From positions 372,001 through 436,000 of the forward strand of contig BLZA01000049.1 in NCBI GenBank assembly GCA_013423385.1: 64,000 nt of DNA, given 5' to 3'. The translations under genes and the position numbers were made by a program. Below the pieces are notes generated by a model. The model had not been told where the DNA came from. It saw only the letters and a list, made by a program, of their open reading frames with translations, and did no database searches. The stretch is from Naganishia liquefaciens. Lineage: Eukaryota; Basidiomycota; Tremellomycetes; Filobasidiales; Filobasidiaceae. Within the stretch, counting starts at the first letter, position 1. The number at the start of each line of letters is the position of its first letter. Below are positions 11,031-21,360 of this stretch, in pieces.

Positions 11031-12257
11031 CTACCTCGTTCGCAGCCAATCGGCAGCGGCGTACTGCAGGGTCCTGCTCGGCGACCCTGTGACATCTCCC
11101 TCCCGGAAATCCACTGGGTTCCACTGTCCTGTCAAACTGTCACCGACGTCCGCTTGAGATTCCTGCTTCAGCGCAAAGTCGGCAATGGAATGCTCGAACG
11201 GTGACGGAGGGGCGTAGACTTTTGCGGTCCCGAACGCCGGTAACGTCGGCCATAATGCTGGTCCCGATCCGCGAAATGGTGAAGGCGACGGCTGTGGATT
11301 TGCAAATGCCGGCGGGGGCATCAGCGGTCCCGATGGTTTGGTGAACCGATGACAGATTGACGAGCTGCGGCGGTGGCGGGATGGAGACGGTTCGGGCGTC
11401 GATGGTGATTCGAGCGGCGGGTCTGATGCCGGGTCGATGGGGCGCCAGAGGGGGACATATGTCCGCGGTGTAAATTGAAACCCAGTAAAGGGGGCCGTGT
11501 CATCCGACGAGTTCTGTCGGTGAAATTCGGACGAAGGCGGCGTCTGGGGGCGCAGGCGTTTATCCGAAAGGGAATTCGGTTTGCGCGGAAACGGCCAGAC
11601 CGTCTTATCGGATGATGTAGACGTAGTCTCTTCGTTCAAAGGAAGGGCGATAGTGGCTCCGACCGATGACTCACCGATGGCGGGTCGACCAGAAGAGGAT
11701 GACGTCGATCCTAGTTCAGGATCCCAAGAGACGGATTTCTTGGGCTTGTGCGAACGATGAAGAGGTTCCTCGTCGGTATCCATCGCGTCCTGCGATGCAC
11801 GACGACCTTGTGCAGCGAGATCATGGCGTTCGTCAACTGTCATGCCGACAAGTTGTTTTGGGTACGAAAAAGGTGGGGGGGATCGAGGTCCGGTCGGCTT
11901 CTTGGATTCCTTGCAGGATATCCTCTCCCGGAGCGGTCTGTTTGTAGCTCCCTCGAGTGGAGATTCGAATTCAACTTGGTCCGCGCGTACCGGAACGCCG
12001 TACAAGTCTTCCTGCATTGACGACGCATCGGCAGTTGCCTTGAAGTGAGGATGCGGAATCGACACTGCGTGCTTGTACTCTTCTTCGTGATAGGGAAGAT
12101 ACGCCTTGTTGCTGCCCCAAGTCACGGGACCGGTGATCGACTGCGGAAAGCTTGACTGTCGGGATGGTGAGATCGATGATTCCCTCGACGAAACGATAGA
12201 GACCGGTCTTCGTTTCTTGTGCAGGTGTCCATTTGAGTGTGAAGGTCGAGGAGGCAT
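11031..12257 (-). CDS. Disordered Ser/Pro-rich protein with a PP1-docking-like motif
   Basis: I do not recognise this as a named family. The single-exon frame encodes 408 residues from the ATG at 12257 (MPPRPSHSNGHLHKKRRP); the frame extends upstream only through non-ATG codons, although an extra 5' exon cannot be excluded. The protein is rich in Ser, Pro and Arg with few hydrophobic blocks, so it is largely disordered. The basic KKRRP stretch near the start could be a nuclear signal. PKKSVSWDPELG (coded near 11714-11750) fits the RVxF-type phosphatase-1 docking pattern [KR]-x-[VI]-x-[FW]. Aromatic segments such as TPRTYVPLWRPI and WPTLPAFGTAKVYAPP may be short binding motifs. It is convergent with the METTL14-like gene, 104 bases apart. 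A regulatory or scaffold role is only an inference. Confidence 0.7.
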   Translation of the reverse strand: MPPRPSHSNGHLHKKRRPVSIVSSRESSISPSRQSSFPQSITGPVTWGSNKAYLPYHEEEYKHAVSIPHPHFKATADASSMQEDLYGVPVRADQVEFESPLEGATNRPLRERISCKESKKPTGPRSPPPFSYPKQLVGMTVDERHDLAAQGRRASQDAMDTDEEPLHRSHKPKKSVSWDPELGSTSSSSGRPAIGESSVGATIALPLNEETTSTSSDKTVWPFPRKPNSLSDKRLRPQTPPSSEFHRQNSSDDTAPFTGFQFTPRTYVPLWRPIDPASDPPLESPSTPEPSPSRHRRSSSICHRFTKPSGPLMPPPAFANPQPSPSPFRGSGPALWPTLPAFGTAKVYAPPSPFEHSIADFALKQESQADVGDSLTGQWNPVDFREGDVTGSPSRTLQYAAADWLRTR

Positions 12258-12830
12258 GACCGTTGCTTGGTATGGCTGCCCGGCATTGCCAGAAGGCGCG
12301 AGGGACGACGAACGGGTCGAGGTATATGAACAACAGCGATACAATCAGGCAGCGAGTCTCATGAGTCGTGTATCGGATGCTCCAGTTTGCTTCGGAAGTC
12401 TTGTCTCAGGCACCGCTGGAAATGCCATTGTCGTTGGCTTGAGAGAACTCTGACGGAGGAGCAAAGGAAGAGCAAAGTAGTTGTTCGAGGCAGCCTAGCA
12501 TTGTTCTCGGGGAAAGGGAAGCCCCTCGGTTGTCCTTTGTTTTGTCCCGCAATCTATTGTTCTATACCCTCCTTTGGCGTTTCAGGGGTTCGGCACGCAC
12601 GGCAAGCTGATAGGGTGGTGCCCCGCCGCGGGTGCTATTCTCGCTGTTCCGCACTGCGAAGGAGCTATGTTAGGAACCGCGACGTCGTCGAGTGGCATGG
12701 TCGAGCAGCTGGTCGATCTTGGGACGAGCGAGATCACTGCCTGTATAGAGATAAGCCGCGTAGAACGCACGAGCACAAAATCATATGAAGTCTTGCTTGG
12801 AGCACCGCGCGAATTCAAGCAACTCGAACC
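12258..12830. promoter_or_regulatory. Divergent promoter region between the disordered protein and PSD genes
   Basis: The two genes start head-to-head over 573 bases. Short frames here look non-coding. An ATG on the minus strand near 12430 opens a 27-codon frame that could be an upstream ORF or an untracked 5' exon of the disordered-protein gene. Confidence 0.4.
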
Positions 12831-14750
12831 ATGTCCAACAATCCAGGCGTTATCAGGAGTATCCCTCCTGGAGCGGAAAAGTCGCTCGAGGCTTCCCTTG
12901 TGAGCCTGGTTGATGGCTCTCAAGGCCCAGGAGGGCACCCGGATCAAGAAGCTCGTGAGCAAACATTGTTCATTCGCTTGTGACAGCAATTTCATGACCT
13001 ATCGCAGCATCCGTACTACATGCGGATGCCATCCACACTACTGGACACCACAAGTCTCGCAGATGGATCGCAAAGCTTTGGCCATCAGAGGAGATGGTAG
13101 ACAAGGTACGATATATCCGCCCTTTTTATTTTTTCCTAGAATTGACACGGCGAAGCTCTTTGCATACGAACACATGGGTAAGCCCTTTGTGACCACCAAT
13201 GCAGATTTCGAGGAACCCGACGACTGTATTCCAGGAAATTACGTCATCGATAGGAAGACGGGCAAAAAGATCTTTGAGACGATGCCGCTCTGTACGTCTC
13301 TGAAGCCTGTAAAACTTCGGTCTACCGACCCAGACATTTTCAGATGTGCGAGTGGGAATGCACCTCTTGTTCTGCGAGGGAAAAGAGTTCATCTCGTATG
13401 AACGAGTCGAAGACCTTTTGAAGGTCCAGAGCGTCAGACGTGAGAGACCTGCCTGCACAGAAACCCAATCTTCGTTGACCTTTCTCCACATCATAGAGGG
13501 CAAGCTGTATGACAAGGAGGGTCCCGAGGTGCTACCGCACATCCAGTCTTTTATCCAGACGTACAATCTTCCGCTAAACGAACTGCTAATCGAAGATCTG
13601 ACGCAATATCCCGCAAGTCACTCCGTTTTTCTGTCCGGCAATGCCCTTCCCACGGACTAACAAGAATTTCTTGGTCGGACTGCTAGACTTTCAACTCATT
13701 CTTTGCTCGTCGCTTGAAGGCTTCAGCTCGACCCATCGATAGCCACGATGACTCGCGCACCATCGTTTCGCCCGCCGACTGCCGCATGACCGTCTTTGAA
13801 TCTCAAGATCAGGCCAAGAAGTTCTGGTTTGTTACTTCCGTGAACAAGCAAGCTCTGAGGCTGAAACTTTGGGATTGTACCGAACAGGGTCAAGGGAAAG
13901 CAATTCAGCGTACCCGAGTTGTTGGGCCATGATGAGCGGTTCAGTGAACTGCAGAAGGATACCGGATGCATGTTATCGATCGCCCGACTCGCACCGCAGG
14001 TGGGTCGGCTGGAGAACAATGATTATGTGGAAGAGCTGACAGTGCGAGCTGATGCTGCGGACCCTTTGTAGGATTATCATCGATTCCACTTCCCGGTGAA
14101 AGGTGTTGTGCAATGTATCAAGGATATTGAGGGTGAGTGTCGCAAGCAAGCCGTGGAACCAGGCTGCAGAGTTGACCCTTGCTAATTTCAGGCGAGCTAT
14201 ATAGTGAGTACATAGTCCCTTTCGCAGAGACGGCAGAGGTTCTCAGTGATTGACATCTCCCCTCTTAGCTGTCAATCCTCAAGCGGTGAATGAGGGTGAG
14301 TTTGCGTCTTCCATTTCATTTAGAAAGAGCCAACCACTGATGGTCCTGTAGACCTCAACGTCTTCACAAAGAACAAGCGCTCTGTGATGCTGCTAAACGC
14401 CGACCTCGGTCCAGAAAAGGAGCAAACGCCCGTCGCACTTGTCGCGATCGGAGGCAAGTCCAGCGCGCTGCGCATCAATTCACGCGATCTGACCATCAAT
14501 CTCTGTCCCTTCGCCCTGTAATACCACAGCCATGCTCGTTGGCAGTATTGGCTGGTCCGCTAAGCCCGGTGATGCAGTGAAGAAGGGCGCCGAAGCTGGA
14601 TGGTTTGCCTATGGCGGATCAACGTTGATCACGGTTTTCCCTTCCAGAGCCGCTTGCGGGTTAAGATTCGATGATGATCTGGTGAAGACGTCGGAGGAGA
14701 CAATGGAGATGGCGGTGCAGGTGGGCAACCGAATAGGGGTGGTTCAGTAA
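12831..14750 (+). CDS. Phosphatidylserine decarboxylase
   Basis: Converts phosphatidylserine to phosphatidylethanolamine. The start MSNNPGVIRSIPPG at 12831 is followed by about ten short exons that keep one frame. The order is: WIAKLWPSEEMVDK; EHMGNYVIDRKTGKKIFETM; YVRVGMHLLFCEGKEF; QGKLYDKEG; a helical block ELLIEDLTQYP; TFNSFFARRLKASARPI; IVSPADCRMTVFES, holding the catalytic Asp; KGKQFSVPELLG; DYHRFHFPVKGVV, holding the catalytic His; GELYTVNPQAVNED; LVALVAIGAMLVGSIGW-type sequence; and WFAYGGSTLITVFP, whose Ser (codon 14619-14621) is the self-cleavage site that forms the pyruvoyl cofactor. The GGST form and the NYVIDRKTG N-terminal part mark the fungal soluble/type-3-like branch; no mitochondrial leader or C2 domain is seen. 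Two introns (13613-13686 and 14454-14529) seem to use GC donors. All three catalytic residues are present, so the enzyme looks active. Confidence 0.88.
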
Positions 14751-14877
14751 AGCGCCTTACGCGGCTTTTGGTGATCGGTCGGCGAACGGTGCGATATATC
14801 GTGTCTTTACAACACAACCTATGACATCAGCCTCTTCCAACAAGAAAAGCCCGGATGACATTGACGCTTGGCCTCTT

Positions 14878-15986
14878 CTACGTGAACCGAATGAGCAGAT
14901 ACGTCCATACGAACGCAATCATCACGACAACTATAGAGATGATCGTCAACCACGTCGTCCCTCCCGCCTTCTTTCGGACGCTATCCAAGACCTTTTTCGA
15001 TACTTGCGTCCGGTCGAGATTCCCTGTGAAGATTCGGGCAGTCAGCTCAAACGATTTCCACGAGAAGAGGGAGGGAACGTACGCGTCAAGACTTCTGTCG
15101 ATGCTTCAAGGATTCCCTTTTCGTCCTCGAGCGACTTTGAGAAATGGACTGCGTTTAATTTCAGTTGATGCGACATCTATGAATGTCACGGAAGTCTTCG
15201 AAGTCAGACTGAAAACGTCAGGAAGGACCAGAGGGCTATAGCGTACCTCTGCCAACTGTCCTCCAATCTCATCATGCAACTGCGCTGCACCCCGTAATCC
15301 CCTGCGATCACCTCGCGCGAGCCCGCCAAACAGCTCGCCACGCTGGTCTTCCTCAGCCGGACGAAGCGGGAGAAGCGCTTCGTCTTCCTTTTCTGCAAGA
15401 AAGCTTTCACGGGTGGTGAGTGCTGGGAGGGATGTAGATGCTTCGCGAATTGGAGAGCGTTGTGGCATGGTTTCGAGGTTCGGTTCAAGGAATGTAGAAT
15501 CGGAACCAGACGATAACGGTGTCTCTTTCAACGCTTGATTCGACGGCACGATTGATTGCTGAACAATCAGACTCGATGGGATCGCGATCGGTGGAATAGA
15601 GGGCGGAGGTGTTGTCGAGCTGGAAGGTATAGGTTTCCGCTGTAACGAAACGATTAAGAGACAAATCCAATGGACGGGAGATCTAAATAACATACTTTGA
15701 CGGCCTCCTCGAACGCATGTGCAACGTTGTTCAACTCCCGCTCAAGGGTATTGACTTTCCCGGCAGGAACTACATTCTCCTCTCGTACAAGCTTGAGCAG
15801 GCCTCGAGCATATTCGATGGTCTACATGACGCTCATCAAGAGACGTCGGATAAAGGTGAATGAGACGGTACGTACAGCTTGCCCGGCGCGAACTTGGACC
15901 CAGTCTTCACTCTCAAGGTGAGAAGAGCGGGCCGAGAGACCTTTGACAAGTCGGGGGAGGTTGACCGATGCGTGCGAAATTTGCAT
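14878..15986 (-). CDS. USE1: Use1-like SNARE of the ER
   Basis: A tail-anchored SNARE for Golgi-to-ER retrograde fusion. From the ATG at 15986 the first exon reads MQISHASVNLPRLVKGLSAR, with helices like the Use1 N-terminus. A second exon gives LVREENVVPAGKVNTLEREL. A Pro/Ser linker follows, then the block TTRESFLAEKEDEALLPL and GELFGG, then LHDEIGGQLAEV, which opens the SNARE helix. The penultimate part reads LDRTQVSKKVLDSVRKKAG. The protein closes with GTTWLTIISIVVVMIAFVWTYLLIRFT and a stop at 14880-14878, a single C-terminal membrane anchor as expected. Internal exon limits between about 15240 and 15060 were not fixed. The gene is convergent with PSD, 127 bases between stops. Confidence 0.78.
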
Positions 15987-16503
15987 GATGGTGTCTGTGA
16001 TGCTTGACGAGGACGAAGAATGAGAAGACGAGATGATTACATCATACTGTCCTCGCCGACAACGTTCCCGACTGCAGGTCGATGATCGCCGTTGAGCACG
16101 GCCGCCGTTGAGAAGGGTCAAGCAGCAAAACAAATTGCTCGGAAGAGGATTCGATGGTTTTCCGCACGACTGCCAGGAGATAGCTTATGTCAGCGCGCTA
16201 GCATCTTGTGATTCTTTGCGCTTCTGGCCAACCTCGCTGCAAGCCAGCTCCCATCGCCCAGGTCCTCCTGCCGTCGCCGCTCTCGCAGGGCGGAATTCCG
16301 ACACTGTCGGTTTCTCACGCCCCAGGGAAGCCGACGATTGACAACGGTTGCGGGATATCGACGTTTCGCGATTCAAGGCGCGCGCAAGAGCTGAGGTGAG
16401 CCAAGGGATTTAGATCGACCTCGTCAATTCTTCAAGGTGCGTATCGCCGATTGAGACGATCCCTGTTCAACTGGTCTGATTTGGATATCGTTCTTTCGCT
16501 CAG
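15987..16503. promoter_or_regulatory. Divergent promoter between USE1 and RPL13
   Basis: These 517 bases separate the start codons of the SNARE gene and the ribosomal protein gene. The part near RPL13 should carry strong ribosomal-protein promoter elements, but I could not assign a specific motif. Short open frames here have no protein-like character. Confidence 0.45.
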
Positions 16504-17432
16504 ATGGTCAAGCACAACAACACCCTCGCCAAGGCCGGTAACTTCCGAAAGAACTGGCAAGTACGTATCGATGGATAGAGGAATGTTCTCGAGCTGGTCT
16601 GGCGGGAAGATGGGAGAAGGATTGCGTACAGAGGAATGGAGTGGAGTCGAGTCAGCGGGATATGGATGGAATGGGGGAATGCTTGACCAGCTCGTGGAGG
16701 ATACGATGAACACGGGCTTCCGCTGACACGCTATGCTACACAGGAACGGGTTAAGACCTGGTTCGACCAGCCCGGCCGAAAGCACAGGAGAAGGGTGGCC
16801 CGACAGACCAAGGCCCTCACCTTGGGTGTCCGACCCCTTCAGCTCCTCCGACCTGCCGTCCGAGCCCCCACGATCCGATACAACACCAAGGTCCGTCTCG
16901 GCCGAGGATTCACCTTGAGCGAGATCAAGCAGGCCGGTATCGCCCGAAAGGAGGCCAAGGGTCTGGGTATCGTCATCGACCACAGGCGTAAGGCGCGAAG
17001 CGAGGAGAGCGAGAAGGTCAACGTCGCCCGTTTGCAGGAGTACAAGACCCGATTGATTGTCTTCCCCAAGAAGGCTGGCAAGGCCAAGAAGGGAGACTCT
17101 TCCGTAAGCCACGCTCCATCGCTCGTCGGTAGACCAATACTGACACTTTCCCAGGCCGAGGAGTTGAACGCCTCTACCACCCGACAGTCGCTCGCTCTTC
17201 CCGCCTCGTACACCCCCGAGGAGCCGCGAGCCATCACCGCCGAGGAGAAGGAGTTCAACGCTTTCGTTACCTTGCGAACTGCGCGAGCCGACCAGAGGAA
17301 CGCCGGTCAGCGAAAGAAGAGGGCCGATGCCGTACGTCGTTTCGTACTCAGTGACACGTGCACAGCTAATCACTGTTTGCGTTCTTTGGCATCTTATAGA
17401 AGGCCGCCGAGGAGGAAGCCAAGAAGAAGTAA
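16504..17432 (+). CDS. RPL13: 60S ribosomal protein L13 (eL13)
   Basis: A structural protein of the large ribosomal subunit. Four exons (16504-16560, 16744-17103, 17155-17331, 17400-17432) give 208 residues, the usual eL13 length. Recognisable parts are MVKHNNTLAKAGNFRKNWQ, then ERVKTWFDQPGRKHRRRVAR, the core VRCPT-region equivalent VRAPTIRYNTKVRLGRGF, LSEIKQAGIARKEAKGLGI, VIDHRRKARSEES, RLQEYKTRLIVFPKK and a Lys-rich end AAEEEAKKK. Intron 1 is the longest (183 nt) and sits near the 5' end, common in fungal ribosomal protein genes. I looked for a box C/D snoRNA inside it and found none. Exon phases are all zero. The identification is as secure as sequence allows. Confidence 0.97.
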
Positions 17433-18054
17433 ATGCAACCCCACCAAAAATCAGGTTGTCTTGCTTGCTCCGGGTCTGGGCCCGGTCGACTCTCTCCTTG
17501 AGTTGTCGTATGGAGGGATACGTGCTCAAGGCGGTTTGAAGGCTCTACGTTGTGAATTACGAGCGTTAGGCTTTGCAAACATGTTTGGGACGTGTCTTGA
17601 TAACGATGACTCGACTCCACATTCTAGGGCTTCAGCGTGTGGGAAGCATATGAGAACGGGTGTTTGGTCCAAGTGCAAGAACAGGTGTAGACAGATGCGC
17701 AGCCAGGTGATTCTGCGTTCCTTCCAGACAAGGCAGATGTGAAGTATACCACGTTGCCCATCCGAAAGACCCTGGGATGCGGGAAATTACAATGGCCCAT
17801 CGTCCTGCTGTGCCGCTCCTCACGGGACTCGAGGAGTCTGGAGCTGTTCAACGACGCAAAGAGCAGCAGATGATGGCAACATCGCAGCGACCATGAACGC
17901 AGCAGCCGCTAGACAGCTCGCTAGCAGCTAGGCTCCGGCGCGGAAGCAAAGTCCCGAGCTCTCTCTGTGTCTAAGACGCTGAATCGTCATCGTCAGCCCG
18001 CCGTAGAGCACTTGCCTTTTAGATCACATTTCAAACTCGCTCTCAGAGGGATGA
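17433..18054. promoter_or_regulatory. Intergenic: RPL13 3' flank and FAS1-gene promoter
   Basis: No gene is supported in these 622 bases. Both neighbours point rightward, so the left part carries the RPL13 terminator and the right part the promoter of the FAS1-domain gene. Confidence 0.45.
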
Positions 18055-21000
18055 ATGACCATGTTACTGCATAGCCTCGCAGTACTCCTGCTCGCGCCCG
18101 CCGTGCGTGCGGGCCAGCACGTCTTCGGTCCTGACACCGGCGCAACGCCTCATTCGCTCGTGGACGTTGCGCACGATGAGGACATACACGCTCACACAAC
18201 AACGACAATCGACATCCTCTCAGCATCGACGAATCACTCGACTTTTCTGCACTTGCTACAACGCACAAAGCTCATTCCGACGTTAAATCTTATTCAGGCG
18301 AGCTCCATCTTCGCGCCGACCGATGAAGCATGGCGGGTTTGGGGAGAGGCGCAGGATGAGAGCGTTAGGAAGCTGGTTATGAACGAGCCAGGGGCAGATA
18401 TTGCGGATAACATCCTCTTCGGTTTGAGGCAACACCTGCTTTATCATATCCTCAATTACACGTTGTCAGACGCCGCCATCATCGAATCCAACAAATCTTA
18501 CGTCACCACCGAGACGACCTTGCTCTTTCCCAATCGGCCAATTATGGCCCCGTCGCCACACAGACCACCAACAGGTTCTCCGTGGATGCCTCAAGGCGGA
18601 GACGGAGATCTTGGTGGAACGGGCCAGCAGCTACGGATACGTTTTCAAAAGGGCTTGCTGAATGGGGCGGGATGCGATGTAGATGGGAATGGCGGTGTCG
18701 ATGTTTGGGGTGGATGGCCAGTGAGGAATCGAGGACGAAAGGGGGACAATGCAGAGGCAATGATCATTCGAAAAATGAACGATATCGTTCGGTATGCTGT
18801 GAACGGTGTTGTCATCGGCTTGCAACAGGTATTGGAACCGCCGCCGTCAATAGGTTAGCAGATGTTGATGGACTGCAGACCAAAAAGCTAATGCCCGCCT
18901 AGCAAAAATTATCCCGCAACGCCCAGAACTCTCATACCTCTCCGGTCTTCTCGGTGACAGAGAATCTGCCATCTTGTCCGATTCTAGCCTTCCATCCCTC
19001 GCTCGATCCCGCCATCTGACATTTTTCGCGCCATCCGATGACGCCTTCCGTCGACGCTTCGACCCGCTCGAAATGAAGTACCTTGAATCAGATTGGGGTT
19101 ATGAGGGGATTCGACGCGTTCTGGCCCGCCATCTGGTCAGTACGGCCGAGGGCAGGCGGGAGAGGGATGTGCGTGGCATCAAGGGAGTCGTCGGTTGGCG
19201 GAGTTCATTTGAGGGGGCAAAGGGCGGTCATTCTCACGAGACACAGGGTCAGTGATGCGCTCTCGATCATTTACCACCTCATACTCAGCCGTTCGCGCAG
19301 TACTCGATCTCGATAAGAATCCCCTTGATATTCGAATGCAATCTGGAAAGATGAACATCAATGGAACCGACGTCACCACGCCCGACATATTTGCAAGCAA
19401 TGGTGTAGTGCACATTGTCGATGATCTGCTACTCCCCGACAACTTCAAGCTCCTCAACTCGCCCGAGAAACTTCTGCTGAGCCTGAATGCGACCCGCTTC
19501 GTGTCGCTGTTAAGGCTCGCAAATTTGTCCGAAACGTACACGGCGCGGCACTCAGATCGGTCGTATACGTTTTTGGCGCCAACGGATGACGTGCTTGACA
19601 GGATGGAGAAATGGGAAACTCGGCATTGGGATATTGTTGCGGGTGTTGCCGAAAGGTCGGCTGTCTCTGCACCAGACGCACACATATTGGATGCGCTGAA
19701 AGAGCAGATTCTTTACCACATCTTGCCGGGAAAGCTAATGGTGCGGAACCTCACCGACGGAGCCTTGCTCGAGACGGAACTTTTAGCGAGTGGACTTGCT
19801 GGCGGACGACAACGGATCAAGGTCGATGTCGGACCGCATGAGGGGGGACCAGATGCGACAAGTATCGGGGATATCAAGATTGGGGATGGGGTGTTGACGG
19901 CGGAGCCTCGTGAGTCCCATCTCTGGTCAGGCGAGATTATTGCTCATCTTCTGGCCCGCTTTTCAGTCGAGATTGGAAACTCGATCGTCTATTTGATCAA
20001 TACTCTGCTGGAACCGCCCTCGGACTTGATCCAGACCGCCGTCTCAGATCTTTCGCTCTCTACATTTGTCGCCTCCACCTTTGCCGCTGGACTTGACAAG
20101 TTTGTCAAGCGAGCATCAAGCAAGACGTATCTTGCGCCTCAGAACAAGGCATTTGAGGAGCTCGGCCTTTTGATGAATTACCTCTTACTGCCGGACGCCA
20201 AATCCGATCTGAAAAAGCTCATGCGATATCATATCGTCGACGAGGTTTCGTATCTCCACGACTTTTTGGTGGGAAATGGGTCATTGCAGACCGTTGAAGG
20301 GGAAAAAGTCTACTGGAGTAGATCATGGCGGAATGACTCGAATCCGGCAAACGTGACTAATGCCATCACCCTCCACGGAACGGCTTATCAAGCCGGCGAC
20401 TCGTCTGCATTCTTGCCCGCCAACGGTGACAGCACTCGTGGAACGATTCTTGCAGGAAACATGCTCACTTCCACCGGATCATTGCATAGCATAGATCGAG
20501 TCCTGCTGCCCGCCAACCTCGACATCACTGTCGGCAAGCTCGTGGCTGGCGCTAAGATCAGTACCATGGCCGACTTGCTGATCCGCGCCAATATGGAATG
20601 GGTTCTCACGGGACAGCGGCTATCCGCAGAAACAGGGATCAAGCTCGATCTGGCGGAGAGTGGTGCTCCTTTGACGATGCGCGACAGGACGCACATACTC
20701 CTGCCCGCCTACACCCTGCTCTGTCCGACAGACCACGCATTTTCGAAAATTAATCTGACATATTATCGCAACAACGAGGCCGCTCTTGTTCAGCTGCTCA
20801 AGCTACACCTCATCCCTGCCGATCGAGTTATCTCAAGCGATTCGACATCGCCGCCGGAGAATGGAAAGCCGTTGACACTCGATGAGGGAATCATATATCC
20901 TACGCTGCACTCCGCCGATAGCTCCTACGGCGATCTCGTTGTCCGGAACATCATTGACGATGAGTGGATGGTGGGCGTCAAAGACGCCCGAGGTCAAAGG

Positions 21001-21360
21001 CAGGACCACAATGCTGGCCGGTTCCTTTCGTGGGGTCGAGCTAGCCCAAGATGGAGACGATTAGCGGATCAAGGCCCGGGCGTGTCTGTGGAACGCCACG
21101 CATCCGGACAAGAGGTCAACCTAGTGAATGCCACCTGGAATGGAATCATGACGCTTGGTGGTGGCGTTATGGTCATCGACAACGTCTTACTGCCATACGA
21201 ACCATCTTGGTTCTTCAAGAACCGTCGGCTTGCTGTCATCCTCGCCTTTTTGGGATCACTTACTCTGGGCTTGATCGCACTTGGCTTGTGGTTTTGCAAG
21301 GTCAGGAGGTCATCCGAAGAAGCAAAGTATGAAGCTCTTGAAGGCGAGGAAGAGGAATAG
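18055..21360 (+). CDS. Multi-FAS1 (fasciclin) domain type I membrane protein
   Basis: A large extracytoplasmic adhesion-type protein. MLLHSLAVLLLAPAVRAG (from the ATG at 18061 or the nearby 18055) is a signal peptide. Several FAS1 repeats follow, each showing the pattern of a FAP-D motif, an H-type helix and a VHxIDxVLLP-like end: SSIFAPTDEAW, LTFFAPSDDAF, VVHIVDDLLLPDN, YTFLAPTDDVLDR, KTYLAPQNKAFEE, SLHSIDRVLLPANL, LLCPTDHAFSK and GVMVIDNVLLPYEP. Many N-glycosylation sites are visible. The C-terminus has one membrane helix, LAVILAFLGSLTLGLIALG, and a short acidic cytosolic tail. Introns lie near 18856-18902, 19247-19290 and 19910-19965. The layout matches fungal vacuolar/endomembrane FAS1 proteins such as yeast YLR001C; exact role unknown. 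Between the second and third domains the spacing is uneven and may contain degenerate repeats. Confidence 0.85.

Noticed and set aside
16561-16743. A snoRNA in the long first intron of RPL13
   Set aside because: An ACGATGAA and a CTGA occur near the intron end, but they are too close together and lack a terminal stem, so no box C/D RNA is supported.
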